DNA of 64,000 nucleotides from Psychrobacter sp. UBA6766 (GTDB lineage Bacteria; Pseudomonadota; Gammaproteobacteria; Pseudomonadales; Moraxellaceae). Within the stretch, counting starts at the first letter, position 1. Each line of letters opens with the position of its first letter. The notes beneath the pieces were generated by a model. It did not search any database. It saw only the letters and a list, made by a program, of their open reading frames with translations, and was not told the DNA's origin. Below are positions 9,614-18,494 of the stretch, piece after piece. The stretch covers positions 15,075-79,074 of the forward strand of contig NZ_DKGQ01000043.1 of assembly GCF_002453355.1 (NCBI RefSeq). The letters run 5' to 3'. A program made the position numbers and the translations under genes.

Positions 9614-10990
9614 ATGACAGAATCTGCTACGCCTCACCCAAATGCTGACGTAACGTCAGTCCCCGACGTTTATAGTGCTGCTTTTGATGAATTGCCTAAC
9701 GTAGCGGCCTCGCCATTAATAATAGGCATCGTCGCCGGTGAAGTATCGGGGGACAGCTTGGGCGCAGATTTTATGCAGCAGATGAATAATCTGCGCGATG
9801 ATATTATTTGGGTGGGCGTTGGCGGTGCAAAAATGCAAGCGCAAGGGCTACAAAGTATTTTTCCGTTATCGCGCTTGGCAGTGATGGGCTTGGTAGAAGT
9901 GGTTGCCCAGTTGCCGGACTTGCTAAAAGCGCGCCGAGATTTACTGGCTGCCTTTAAAGCTGCGAGTATTGAGTGGTTTATTGGCATTGATGCACCAGAT
10001 TTTAACCTCAGAGTGGCCAAAAAATTAAAGCCGCAAGGGGTATTTTGCGTGCAGTATGTCAGCCCTTCTATTTGGGCATGGCGCGAGTCGCGTATTCATA
10101 ATATTATGGCGGCGACCAATTTGGTTTTGTGCCTATTTCCCTTTGAGCTACCAGTTTATGAGCGTTACGGTCACCCAGCGATATGCGTCGGTCATCCGCT
10201 ATTGCGGACTATCGATCAAACGTTGCTAGAGACGCCAATCAATCAGCGCCGGAGCGAGCTTGTCTGGCACAATGACGGCTTGCAGCAATTTTTTATTGAT
10301 CGCTTCGATGAGGTCAGTCAACTCATTTGTGTGATGCCAGGCTCGAGACGTAGTGAGATAACGGCTATTTTGCCGCTGATGCTTGATGGCATCCAAAGAC
10401 TGTTGCTATTAGATCCTAAGCTATGTTTCATCATTCCAACGGTTGATCAAAATCATCAATACATCGTCCAAGATGTCATTGATAAGCGCTCAGAGCAACT
10501 GCGGGCGGCAATTGTCGTGGTCTATGACGATAGCCAGCCAGCCTTTAGTCAGCAAGCAATGGCCGCATCAGATGTCGTCATGCTAGCATCAGGGACGGCA
10601 ACCTTGGAAGCCATGCTACTTGAGCGTCCAATGGTGGTTATTTACCAATTAAACCAGCTGACTTATCAAATTGCCAAGCGTTTAGTCAAAGTCCCTTACG
10701 TCGCTTTACCCAATATTTTGGCGGACAGCGCGATTGTCCCTGAACTTATTCAAGAGCAGGCAAGTGGCGATAATATCTGCCGTACCGTGATGAGACTATT
10801 GCAACCGCGCGCTTATGCTGAGCAATTAAAAGCGCTTATTGAAACCAAGGAGCTGCTGCAGCAACAGAGCAATCACGATCCGGCTAATAGTGTCATTGAG
10901 CAATGGTTTATTCAAGACCGAGGTAGTCATCAAAGTCATGGTCTTAATGAACAAGAGAATCAAGACACTGAAGACAATTATCAAGCTTAA
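9614..10990 (+). CDS. lpxB: Lipid-A-disaccharide synthase
   Basis: 458 residues, longer than the usual ~380 because of an N-terminal extension of about 38 residues before IIGIVAGEVSGDSLGAD and a hydrophilic C-terminal tail. LpxB joins UDP-2,3-diacylglucosamine and lipid X to form the lipid A disaccharide at the cytoplasmic face of the inner membrane. GT19 motifs seen: GEVSGDSLGAD, SPSIWAWRESR, VGHPLL, MPGSRRSEI and the nucleotide-sugar site ASGTATLEAML. rnhB follows 66 bp downstream, the same order as in E. coli, although lpxA/fabZ are not upstream here. Confidence 0.95.
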   Translation: MTESATPHPNADVTSVPDVYSAAFDELPNVAASPLIIGIVAGEVSGDSLGADFMQQMNNLRDDIIWVGVGGAKMQAQGLQSIFPLSRLAVMGLVEVVAQLPDLLKARRDLLAAFKAASIEWFIGIDAPDFNLRVAKKLKPQGVFCVQYVSPSIWAWRESRIHNIMAATNLVLCLFPFELPVYERYGHPAICVGHPLLRTIDQTLLETPINQRRSELVWHNDGLQQFFIDRFDEVSQLICVMPGSRRSEITAILPLMLDGIQRLLLLDPKLCFIIPTVDQNHQYIVQDVIDKRSEQLRAAIVVVYDDSQPAFSQQAMAASDVVMLASGTATLEAMLLERPMVVIYQLNQLTYQIAKRLVKVPYVALPNILADSAIVPELIQEQASGDNICRTVMRLLQPRAYAEQLKALIETKELLQQQSNHDPANSVIEQWFIQDRGSHQSHGLNEQENQDTEDNYQA

Positions 10991-11056
10991 TAACCGATCG
11001 CTTATCATGTCACGCAAATAAATCAATTAAACAGTAAGGTTAAGAAATAACAAGCT

Positions 11057-11935
11057 ATGAGTACTATGTTTTCTACAGAAAATACCACTATAAAAAGCCC
11101 TGCTACAGATAACCATATCATTCAGATTGACAGAGTCATAGAGCAAGTGGGTTTTAAGGGACAATACATTCAACTGGCTGCGCCTGTGCAGTTATCTGGT
11201 CAAATAAATGTCACTGAGCTACTTGTCCAATATGTATTAAATATACAAGACACGCAGCTATCGCCCATACAAATTGGTGTGGATGAAGCAGGGCGCGGAC
11301 CGCTGCTAGGAAGCGTCAATGTCGCGGCTGCGATATTGCCGCGCGCTTGGTCAGGATTGATTGAGGAAGAGCCACTTAAAGCCACGCCGTTATCTCTCTT
11401 AACGGACTCAAAGCAATTAAGCGAAAAAAAGCGCGACATTTTATATCCGCTGGTTCAGCAGTATGCAGTCAGTTATATCGTCGCTGATATACCCGCAGCC
11501 GTCATCGACCAAGTAAATATCCTGCAAGCGACCATGCTAGGTATGCGACTATGCTCAGAGGTTTTATTAGAGATAATGGCTAAGTACTTAAAATCTGGCC
11601 ATAAAAGAACGTTTGAAGTGCTGCTCGATGGTAATCGCTGCCCTGATTTGGACTATGCAAACCTTACTAGATTTGGCATTCAAGAATCAACGATTGATTG
11701 TCAAGCGTGGGTAAAAGGTGATGGCCGACATACTAGCATTGCGGCGGCCAGTATTTTAGCAAAAGTAAGCCGCGACCAAACCATGTATGCACTGGATGCC
11801 AAACATCCTGAGTACGGTATTGCTAAGCATAAAGGTTATCCCACACGCGCCCACAGGGAAGCGCTTTCAAAGCATGGAGCATTATCAGGGCATCGCCGTA
11901 GTTTTGCTCCTGTCAGAAAAGTACTTGAAAGCTAA
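11057..11935 (+). CDS. rnhB: Ribonuclease HII with N-terminal extension
   Basis: 292 residues. RNase HII cuts the RNA strand of hybrids and starts removal of single misincorporated ribonucleotides. The catalytic GVDEAGRG lies at residues 74-81 (Asp76, Glu77), followed by LTDSKQLSEKKR, a DGNRCPDL acid and KGDGRHTSIAAASILAKVSRD, all family marks. Typical RNase HII is about 200 residues with the DEAGRG near residue 10-15, so about 60 extra N-terminal residues are present here and do not resemble a known domain. Alternative starts are possible inside the extension. It follows lpxB closely and shares a terminator at 12,029. Confidence 0.93.
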   Translation: MSTMFSTENTTIKSPATDNHIIQIDRVIEQVGFKGQYIQLAAPVQLSGQINVTELLVQYVLNIQDTQLSPIQIGVDEAGRGPLLGSVNVAAAILPRAWSGLIEEEPLKATPLSLLTDSKQLSEKKRDILYPLVQQYAVSYIVADIPAAVIDQVNILQATMLGMRLCSEVLLEIMAKYLKSGHKRTFEVLLDGNRCPDLDYANLTRFGIQESTIDCQAWVKGDGRHTSIAAASILAKVSRDQTMYALDAKHPEYGIAKHKGYPTRAHREALSKHGALSGHRRSFAPVRKVLES

Positions 11936-12028
11936 CACTGTACTAAAATACTCATCAGCTAGTAGCATTAAACCGTTTTATAAAATAGCCTAAGCGGCAT
12001 TATAAAAAATAACCGTCCATTAAATATA

Positions 12029-12061
12029 AAAAACCTTCTATTTAAAATAAATAGAGGGTTT
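12029..12061. terminator. Intrinsic terminator between rnhB and the DUF924 gene
   Basis: Stem AAAACCTTCTATTT with AAATAGAGGGTTTT (one G-U pair), short AT loop, T-run on the plus strand and A-run on the other side. Serves two convergent genes. Confidence 0.75.
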
Positions 12062-12108
12062 TCATTGATGAATTAACAAAAAACATGCTTTTCAAGTTTA
12101 AAAAGCGC

Positions 12109-12774
12109 TTAAAAGGACGAGTTTGGCTGCTTTAAAAAGGCTTCCTCTTCATCAGACGTTTCGCGATCTAGAGCATCATTACGATGCGGAAAACGACCAA
12201 ATTTATCAATAATTTCTTTATGACGAAGCTCAAAGTCTAACGTTGTCGCATCATTTAATTGTTCAAACAACGGTAGATAGCGCTCATGAATCATGGCCGA
12301 TTCAGAATGCATAAATGGCATGATGATAAATTTTCGCCACTGCGCTGGCAGCGTATCAAAATATGGCTGTTTGATGGCTTCTTGAGCCAATGCCAGTGCC
12401 ATACCATCTTGGGCAAAAGCGATAGCTTGACCACGATACAAGTTACGCGAAAACTGATCTAATACAATGATTTCTGCCAAGCGGCCCGCTAGCGCCGTGA
12501 TTGAGCTATTGCTATCTGCTGGGGCGTCTGCGATACGCCACGTCACGCATTCACCCCGTTTTGCTGCCTGCCAAGTCTGACCAAACTTATCCTTTATTTG
12601 TTTATCAAAGGCATCATCTTGCACGAACCAGTACTGCTCATTATCTTTATCGAACCAAAAATCCAAAACCGCATGTGCATCGGCAGGAAGGTACTGTAAG
12701 CTGATATTTTTTGGGTTGAGCTGCGCTAGGTTGGCAGGGTTTTTAGCCGTGGAATAATCGGTTGAAAGTGACAT
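12109..12774 (-). CDS. DUF924 family protein
   Basis: 221 residues. DUF924 proteins are soluble, helical and of unknown function, with a TPR-like fold. Family marks here are AVLDFWFDKDNEQYWF, IIVLDQFSRNLYRG, MPFMHSESAMIHE and KFGRFPHRND near the C-terminus. The ATG at 12,772-12,774 is used. The gene is divergent from nspC with a spacer of only about 90 bp and convergent with rnhB. Nothing in the sequence indicates a substrate. Confidence refers to the family, not to any role. Confidence 0.85.
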   Translation of the reverse strand: MSLSTDYSTAKNPANLAQLNPKNISLQYLPADAHAVLDFWFDKDNEQYWFVQDDAFDKQIKDKFGQTWQAAKRGECVTWRIADAPADSNSSITALAGRLAEIIVLDQFSRNLYRGQAIAFAQDGMALALAQEAIKQPYFDTLPAQWRKFIIMPFMHSESAMIHERYLPLFEQLNDATTLDFELRHKEIIDKFGRFPHRNDALDRETSDEEEAFLKQPNSSF

Positions 12775-12864
12775 AAGATATTCTAATTATGATGAATTTA
12801 GTCTACTATAGCGCAAATATTTAGGTCTGTCATGATGCCGACCGCCGCTATTAGGTAACCTCTT

Positions 12865-14100
12865 ATGAATGCAAAAACGACTTTAAAAACCAGCCAATCA
12901 TCTCTGCCATCGACGCCTTATTATCTACTTGACGAAGCCGCAATTGTCGCCAATATGCAGATTATTGCGCGATTATGTGAATTATCAGGCGCGAAAGCAT
13001 TGCTTGCGTTAAAATGTTTTGCGACTTGGGGCGTGTTTGATGTCATGCAACCTTATTTGCATGGTTCAACCTCATCTTCACTCAATGAAGTGCGGTTAGG
13101 CTATGAAACCTTTGGTAATAATGGCGCCGATAGCAATGGTAAAGTGAATAGCCAAGATAAAAAAGAAACCCATGCTTATAGCGTTGCTTATAGCGCGGAT
13201 GAAATTGATGAAGTATTAAGCTATGCCGATAAAATTATTTTTAATTCTATCTCGCAATTGAATGTGTTTAAAGTCCAAGCGGCGGCAAAAAACATCCCAG
13301 TTGGGCTGCGCTTAAATCCAAAGACCAGCAACTCGTCCTTTATTATCGCTGATCCTGCGCGTCCCTTTAGCCGTTTGGGTGAGCATGATAAAGATAAGAT
13401 TATGGCAGTACTTGCTGACATCACAGGCGTCATGATTCATAACAACTGTGAAAATGATAGCTTTGAGGCATTTAGCGCAAGCTTAGCGGATATCGAAGAC
13501 AGGTTTGGTGAGGTACTGGTGCAGCTTGAATGGGTGAGCTTGGGCGGTGGTATTCACTTTATCGCACCTAATTATCCACTCGAAAAACTTGCTAATAGAT
13601 TAAAAGGCTTTAGTGAAAAATATGGCGTACAAGTCTATCTTGAACCGGGCGAAGCGAGCATTCACGGCGCTGGCTCCTTAGTGACAACCGTCTTAGACAC
13701 CATGCACAATGAGAAAAATCTTGCTGTCGTCGATGCCTCTATCGAAGCACATATGCTGGATTTGCTGATTTATCGTGAGTCGGCACCGATTACGGCGATT
13801 AACGAAGAAGCAACGCCCATCTTACCTGTCGATATGACTAACATAGCTGATATATCAGATAACACAATTATTTATGGTCGTTCTTGTTTAGCGGGCGATA
13901 TCTTTGGTGAGTACGTCTTACCGAGTAATTTAAAAATTGGCGATGCCATTGCGTTTGGTAATGCTGCCGGTTATACCATGGTGAAGAAAAACTGGTTTAA
14001 TGGTGTCAATATGCCTGCAATCGTTATCCGTCGTTTAGATGGGTCGATTGATGTACAGCGTGAGTTTGATTATCAAGATTATAAGGCCAGCTTGTCTTGA
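12865..14100 (+). CDS. nspC: Carboxynorspermidine/carboxyspermidine decarboxylase
   Basis: 411 residues. A PLP-dependent alanine-racemase-fold decarboxylase that removes CO2 from carboxy(nor)spermidine to give (nor)spermidine, the last step of the aspartate-semialdehyde polyamine route. The N-terminal TPYYLLDEAAI and ALLALKCFATWGVFD, with the PLP lysine at residue 50, are typical, as are HNNCENDSFE, WVSLGGGIHF, EPGEASIHGAG and the late catalytic GRSCLAGDIFGEY. Its partner enzyme lies 247 bp downstream. Usual order is synthase first and decarboxylase second; here it is reversed and the downstream gene seems to have its own promoter. Confidence 0.93.
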   Translation: MNAKTTLKTSQSSLPSTPYYLLDEAAIVANMQIIARLCELSGAKALLALKCFATWGVFDVMQPYLHGSTSSSLNEVRLGYETFGNNGADSNGKVNSQDKKETHAYSVAYSADEIDEVLSYADKIIFNSISQLNVFKVQAAAKNIPVGLRLNPKTSNSSFIIADPARPFSRLGEHDKDKIMAVLADITGVMIHNNCENDSFEAFSASLADIEDRFGEVLVQLEWVSLGGGIHFIAPNYPLEKLANRLKGFSEKYGVQVYLEPGEASIHGAGSLVTTVLDTMHNEKNLAVVDASIEAHMLDLLIYRESAPITAINEEATPILPVDMTNIADISDNTIIYGRSCLAGDIFGEYVLPSNLKIGDAIAFGNAAGYTMVKKNWFNGVNMPAIVIRRLDGSIDVQREFDYQDYKASLS

Positions 14101-14190
14101 TTTTTGTCGTAAGGCTTGTGTGTTGAATAGTAGGGTATGAAATTAGCGTTTATTTTATCCATTAATTATTGCCGAAAGGTGGGTAAAAAT

Positions 14191-14199
14191 TGTTATAAT
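14191..14199 (+). promoter_or_regulatory. Extended -10 promoter ahead of carboxynorspermidine synthase
   Basis: TGTTATAAT matches the TGnTATAAT extended -10 consensus exactly; no good -35 is visible at the right distance, which extended -10 promoters tolerate. Transcription would start near 14,206 and give a leader of about 140 nt before the TTG start at 14,348. Confidence 0.5.
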
Positions 14200-14205
14200 T
14201 GCGGC

Positions 14206-14347
14206 GGGCAAAAGCAGCCAGTTTCGCCCAACGGGTGCGTGGGTTTTCCTCGGTCTTCCTTTTTAATTCACGCATATCATTCACTCGTTTCTGTTTTGAC
14301 TCGCCACTATCGATGGTATCGACAGGGACACAAAGGAGGATTGTTCA
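14206..14347 (+). promoter_or_regulatory. GC-richer 5' leader of carboxynorspermidine synthase mRNA
   Basis: Sequence downstream of the predicted promoter is unlike its AT-rich surroundings. It has short complementary G/C segments (GGGC...GCCC, then CCCA...TGGG) and a T-run after GGTCTTCC. It ends in AAAGGAGGA at 14,332-14,340, which sets the TTG start. Could be a structured regulatory leader. I cannot match it to a known riboswitch. Confidence 0.35.
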
Positions 14348-15619
14348 TTGAACACAAACCAAACCAAACCCAGCAAGAAAGACGTGCTCATCATCGGTGC
14401 AGGCGGTGTGGCACAAGTAGTCGCGCATAAGTGTGCGATGCATAATGACGTTCTTGGCGAGATTCATATTGCCTCACGCACGCAAGATAAGTGCGATGCC
14501 ATCGCCCACAGTGTCAAAGAGAAGAATAGCTTTAAACTGCCTGCGATATTACATACCCATCAAGTTGATGCGATGGATACCCAGGCGCTGATTCAGCTGA
14601 TTCAAGAGACGAATGTACAAATCGTCATCAATGTCGGATCGGCTTTTGTGAATATGACCGTTTTAGAAGCCTGTATCGAAACGGGCGCAGCCTATATTGA
14701 TACGGCGATTCATGAAGATCCGCGTAAGATTTGCGAAACGCCGCCCTGGTATGGCAACTACGAATGGCAACGCCGCGAGCGCTGTGCCGACAAAAATATT
14801 ACAGCGATTTTGGGCGCAGGGTTTGATCCTGGTATGGTCAACGCTTATGCTCGCCTTGGCTATGACATGATGGATACAGGCTCGGTGACCGATATCGACA
14901 TTATTGATATCAATGCTGGCAGTCATGGTAAATATTTCGCCACTAACTTTGACCCTGAGATTAACTTCCGTGAATTTACCGGTACGGTTTATTCTTGGCA
15001 GGACAGCAAGTGGCAGTCTAACAAGATGTTTGAAGTGAAACGTACCGATGATTTGCCAGTCGTTGGCGAGCAGAACAGCTACCTAAGTGGTCATGATGAG
15101 ATTCATTCTTTATCAGCTAACTTAGATGTACCAAACATCCGCTTTTGGATGGGCTTTGGTGAGCATTATATCAATGTGTTTACTGTGCTCCAAAACCTAG
15201 GTCTATTGTCTGAGCAGCCAGTGATAACCGCTGAAGGACAAGAAGTGATTCCATTAAAAGTTGTTAAAGCAGTGCTACCGGATCCAAGCTCGCTTGCGCC
15301 AAACTACACTGGCAAAACTTGTATTGGTGACAAGGTCAAAGGTAAAATCAATGGCGTCGATAGCGAGGTATTCATTTACAATATCTCCGACCACAAAGAC
15401 GCTTATAACGAAGTCGGCAGTCAAGGTATCTCTTATACCGCAGGCGTACCACCAGTTGCAGCTGCAATGCTAGTCGCTACTGGCGAGTGGGATGCAGGTA
15501 AAATGGTTAACGTTGAAGAGCTTGATGCCAAGCCATTTATCAATCTTCTCAATAAGATTGGCTTGCCAACCCGCATTCAAGATAGCGCGGGCGATAGAAC
15601 GCTAGAGTTTGATATTTAA
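14348..15619 (+). CDS. Carboxynorspermidine synthase (saccharopine dehydrogenase-like)
   Basis: 423 residues. It reductively joins aspartate semialdehyde with a diamine, using NADPH, to form carboxy(nor)spermidine, the substrate of NspC. The Rossmann motif VLIIGAGGVAQVVAHK is at residues ~13-28, followed by IHIASRTQDKCDAI. The downstream ILGAGFDPGMVNAYARLGYD, NAGSHGKYFATNFDPEINFREF and GQGI-like SQGISYTAGVPP are typical of this branch rather than of lysine-pathway enzymes. The start is TTG, chosen because AAAGGAGG lies 8 nt before it and no ATG fits. Followed by a terminator. Confidence 0.9.
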   Translation: MNTNQTKPSKKDVLIIGAGGVAQVVAHKCAMHNDVLGEIHIASRTQDKCDAIAHSVKEKNSFKLPAILHTHQVDAMDTQALIQLIQETNVQIVINVGSAFVNMTVLEACIETGAAYIDTAIHEDPRKICETPPWYGNYEWQRRERCADKNITAILGAGFDPGMVNAYARLGYDMMDTGSVTDIDIIDINAGSHGKYFATNFDPEINFREFTGTVYSWQDSKWQSNKMFEVKRTDDLPVVGEQNSYLSGHDEIHSLSANLDVPNIRFWMGFGEHYINVFTVLQNLGLLSEQPVITAEGQEVIPLKVVKAVLPDPSSLAPNYTGKTCIGDKVKGKINGVDSEVFIYNISDHKDAYNEVGSQGISYTAGVPPVAAAMLVATGEWDAGKMVNVEELDAKPFINLLNKIGLPTRIQDSAGDRTLEFDI

Positions 15620-15637
15620 TACGTTTTCAGCATTCAT

Positions 15638-15685
15638 AAAAAAGCCTGTCTAATTTCTCGATAAGAGCGTTAGATGGGCTTTTTT
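15638..15685 (+). terminator. Intrinsic terminator of carboxynorspermidine synthase
   Basis: Stem AAAAAAGCCTGTCTAA / TTAGATGGGCTTTTTT with two G-U wobbles, followed by T-run. Confidence 0.85.
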
Positions 15686-15701
15686 ATGGCCGATTGATCA
15701 T

Positions 15702-15754
15702 GATTTATGATTTATGGTTTATGGTTTATGGTTTATGGTTTATGGTTTATGGTT
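15702..15754. repeat. Heptanucleotide tandem repeat (GGTTTAT)n
   Basis: Seven full units and a partial eighth: two GATTTAT, five GGTTTAT, then GGTT. Unit length is not a multiple of three, so slippage would change any frame read across it. It lies about 210 bp upstream of the BCCT carrier start, just after the previous terminator. A short frame (15,707-15,913) runs through it but has no coding character. Confidence 0.95.
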
Positions 15755-15817
15755 GAGGAAAATTTATACCAACTGCACTTAACGATTCACGTATCGATTT
15801 TATTTAAAATTGACAAT

Positions 15818-15848
15818 GTCAATGGTTTACAGCGTCAATGGTTTACAG
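15818..15848. repeat. Two tandem copies of a 15-nt direct repeat
   Basis: GTCAATGGTTTACAG occurs at 15,818-15,832 and 15,834-15,848. It lies between the heptamer tract and the BCCT gene, and the core ATGGTTTA echoes the heptamer unit. It may be an operator pair or a decayed extension of the repeat tract. Confidence 0.85.
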
Positions 15849-15964
15849 TCACTGCTGAACCTGTATCATCACTGTATAAACATAATCAAAATATGACATT
15901 AGGCTATTGTTAGAATATAGTGGTCCTAATGCGGACAGTCATATATCAAATGCAAGGAATATAG

Positions 15965-18199
15965 ATGATCGACGAACCGAATGACGATGGCTTAACTGAA
16001 GCTAACGAGTCAAATATCCCATTAGCCGAGCCTGCTGAGAGTTCGCGCACGCCGTTTGAGCGTAGACAGTTTGGCGGTACAGAGCGTCAATCCAAACCTT
16101 TTGATGAAGATGTACCTATCTCTCGCAGCGACCTGAAGAAAGGCGCACAGGAGCTATCTGAAAACAGTGTTGCCCATATCAATTGGAGCGTGCTGATTGT
16201 CTCATCCATCGTGATTTTTGCCTTTTCATTATGGGCAATTTTTATGCCCACCATCGCCAGTACCACCATGAAAACAGTCGTCGATTGGATTGCGACTAAC
16301 CTTGGTTGGTATTACGTGATTACGATGGTGATGGTCATCGGTTTCGTACTGTGGGTAGCATTGTCTAAAGAAGGTAGCGTGCGCCTTGGACCCGATGATT
16401 CGCGGCCGCAGTACAAGTTAGGAACATGGGCGGCGATGTTGTTTGCGGCTGGGGTTGGTATTGACTTGTTGTTTTTCTCGGTGACTGGCCCTGTTGTGCA
16501 ATATTTGACCCCGCCTACGGGTGAAGGGGCAAATGCCGCCGCCATGCAAGATGCGGTTGTTTGGACAATGTTTCATTACGGCATTGCTGGTTGGTCGGTT
16601 TACGCATTGCTTGGTATGGCAATGGGTTATTTTGCCTATCGCTGGGGTATGCCTTTATCAATTCGCGCGGCACTTTATCCCCTACTTGGTAAGCGTGTAA
16701 AAGGCTCGATTGGCCATGGTATTAGTATTATTGCTCTAGTTGGCACCGTATTTGGTGTGGCAACCACTATGGGTATCGGTGTGGTGCTGCTCAACGTTGG
16801 TTTCTCAAAGCTGTTCGGTTTAGAGCAAGGGCTAACGTTACAGATTGTGCTCGTCATTGGCGCGGTTATCTTGACCATTCTTGCTACCACTTCGGGCGTT
16901 GATCGCGGTATCCGCTGGATATCCGAGCTCAACCTCTGGAGCGCAGTGGCGATGATGGCATTTATCCTAATCGCTGGCGAAACGGCATTTTTGTTAAATG
17001 CCTTGGTCGAAAACCTTGGTCAATTTTTTGTTACGCTCCCTGCTAGGATGTTTAAAACCTTTGCTTATGTTCCCGGTAGTAGCGATTGGATGGGAAGTTG
17101 GACGCTGTTCTTTTGGGCATTTTGGCTGGCCTGGGGACCGTTCGTTGGGGTGTTTTTAGCCCGTATTTCGCGCGGGCGAACGCTCCGTGAGTTCGTTATC
17201 GCAGCGATTACTGTGCCGGTTTTATGCGACTTTATCATTGTGTCTTTCTTTGGTAATTCAGCCCTTTTTCAAGTATTGCAAGGCAACACCGCTTTCGCCG
17301 AGCTTGCGGTAGAAAGCCCAGAGCGCGGTTGGTATGCGCTGCTGGAGCTTTTCCCTGGAGCAACTATTTTGGTTGCTTTAGCGACTCTATCAGGATTGCT
17401 GTTTTATATCACTAGCGCCAACTCAGGGGCAATGGTTATGTCAAACTTCTCAACGTCTATTCCTGACCCAAGCGAGGATGGCCCTAAGTGGCTACGCATC
17501 TTTTGGGCCGTATTGACGGCGATGTTGACCATCTCTATGCTCATCGCAGGCGGCGTCATTACGATGGAGTACGCGACGCTGATCTTTGCGCTTCCCGTAA
17601 CTATTATCGTTTATCTGGTGATGTTTTCCTTTTCTAAAGCGCTAAAAATAGAGCGAGCGGAACGCGAAGGGACCGTCCTGCGTCGCCCGTCTATCGCACC
17701 CAGTGGTGGACATATTCCTGAGCGTTCATGGACGCAGCGCTTGGGACAAATGCTTACATATCCATCTAAACGCGAGTCTATAAGGTTCCTTGAGCGTGTG
17801 GTACGACCAGCGCTTGATGATGTTGCCAATGAGTTCCGGCGCCAAGGTTACGATGTCGAGCGCATCAATGCTGATCATGATGCCAATGCTGCGATCACAG
17901 GCGCAACTGGGCCATTGCTACGTTTACCTACGACAGCAATGGATGATTTTTATTATCAAGTCTCTATGGTTGAAACGCCTGCACCGACTTTTAGTGGTAA
18001 GATGTCATCTGACGGGGATGTGTATTATCGATTAGAAGTAACAACGCAAACGGGTTCTGGGGGTTATGATTTGATGGGATTAACCAAGCAGCAAGTGATT
18101 GATGATGTACTTGAACAATATCAAGCGTATTTGAATTTTTTGACGGCGCCTCCGGAGACCGAGGAAGAATTAACGTCAATGACTTCTATAAAAAAATAA
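15965..18199 (+). CDS. BCCT-family choline/betaine transporter (BetT-like)
   Basis: 744 residues. Secondary carrier of the betaine/choline/carnitine family, inner membrane, 12 predicted membrane segments between about residues 75 and 560. The first helix begins at INWSVLIVSSIVIF, after an acidic cytoplasmic N-tail. FAAGVGIDLLFFSVTGPVVQ matches the BetT-type Gly-rich substrate helix. A cytoplasmic C-terminal domain of about 170 residues after KALKIERAERE resembles the osmosensing tail of BetT. The ATG at 15,965 follows AAGGAAT. Choline, imported and oxidised to glycine betaine, is the likeliest substrate but no bet genes are adjacent. The upstream tract of heptamers could affect expression. 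Confidence 0.88.
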   Translation: MIDEPNDDGLTEANESNIPLAEPAESSRTPFERRQFGGTERQSKPFDEDVPISRSDLKKGAQELSENSVAHINWSVLIVSSIVIFAFSLWAIFMPTIASTTMKTVVDWIATNLGWYYVITMVMVIGFVLWVALSKEGSVRLGPDDSRPQYKLGTWAAMLFAAGVGIDLLFFSVTGPVVQYLTPPTGEGANAAAMQDAVVWTMFHYGIAGWSVYALLGMAMGYFAYRWGMPLSIRAALYPLLGKRVKGSIGHGISIIALVGTVFGVATTMGIGVVLLNVGFSKLFGLEQGLTLQIVLVIGAVILTILATTSGVDRGIRWISELNLWSAVAMMAFILIAGETAFLLNALVENLGQFFVTLPARMFKTFAYVPGSSDWMGSWTLFFWAFWLAWGPFVGVFLARISRGRTLREFVIAAITVPVLCDFIIVSFFGNSALFQVLQGNTAFAELAVESPERGWYALLELFPGATILVALATLSGLLFYITSANSGAMVMSNFSTSIPDPSEDGPKWLRIFWAVLTAMLTISMLIAGGVITMEYATLIFALPVTIIVYLVMFSFSKALKIERAEREGTVLRRPSIAPSGGHIPERSWTQRLGQMLTYPSKRESIRFLERVVRPALDDVANEFRRQGYDVERINADHDANAAITGATGPLLRLPTTAMDDFYYQVSMVETPAPTFSGKMSSDGDVYYRLEVTTQTGSGGYDLMGLTKQQVIDDVLEQYQAYLNFLTAPPETEEELTSMTSIKK

Positions 18200-18333
18200 A
18201 AAACTATTATTAGGAAAACAAGCCAGTTTGCGATAGAGCTATTTTTTATTTAGGAAATTCGGGTAAATGCTGTAGATAGTGTTTTTCTGATTCAATAGTG
18301 TGTATATTATCTATTAATGATATTTTTAAAGGT

Positions 18334-18494
18334 TTCGGAGTCATCAACTCCGAATGTCGCCTGATAAGCGGCTAAAGGGCAATCCCTTATCTAGAGCAGT
18401 AGCTCGAAGTTTGGGCTGGTTGTGCCAGCAGAAGTTGTCCGAACGGGTAAGTTTATACTAGTAAAAGCAAGCCCAACCGCGTGGCAGCGCGGTA
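18334..18494 (+). ncRNA. Structured RNA resembling an IscB omega RNA (HEARO)
   Basis: At least six hairpins follow one another: TTCGGAGT/ACTCCGAA (18,334-18,354), GTCGC/GCGGC (18,356-18,372), AAGGG/CCCTT (18,375-18,388), GAGC/GCTC (18,394-18,405), an outer TTGGGCT/AGCCCAA (18,411-18,417 with 18,470-18,476) enclosing GCTGG/CCAGC, and ACCGCG/CGCGGT (18,476-18,493). The GCTGG and TTGGGCT arms share three bases, so those two helices compete. The order of helices and the loops CAAT, AGTA and GAACGGGTAA match what I recall of IscB/HEARO scaffold RNAs. In such systems the guide is just 5' of the scaffold and the iscB gene just 3'. Here a 34-codon frame lies 3' instead. The pairings are seen directly. 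The family name is from memory and needs a covariance search. Confidence 0.55.

Noticed and set aside
14137..14430. 97-codon frame across the polyamine leader
   Set aside because: Overlaps the start of carboxynorspermidine synthase in another frame, lacks a ribosome site, and its composition shifts with the leader rather than with codons.
15702..15754. CRISPR array
   Set aside because: Units are 7 nt with no spacers; simple tandem repeat.
15707..15913. Short frame running through the heptamer tract
   Set aside because: Its first part is only the translated repeat (YGLWFMV units), and there is no ribosome site; kept as a repeat, not a gene.
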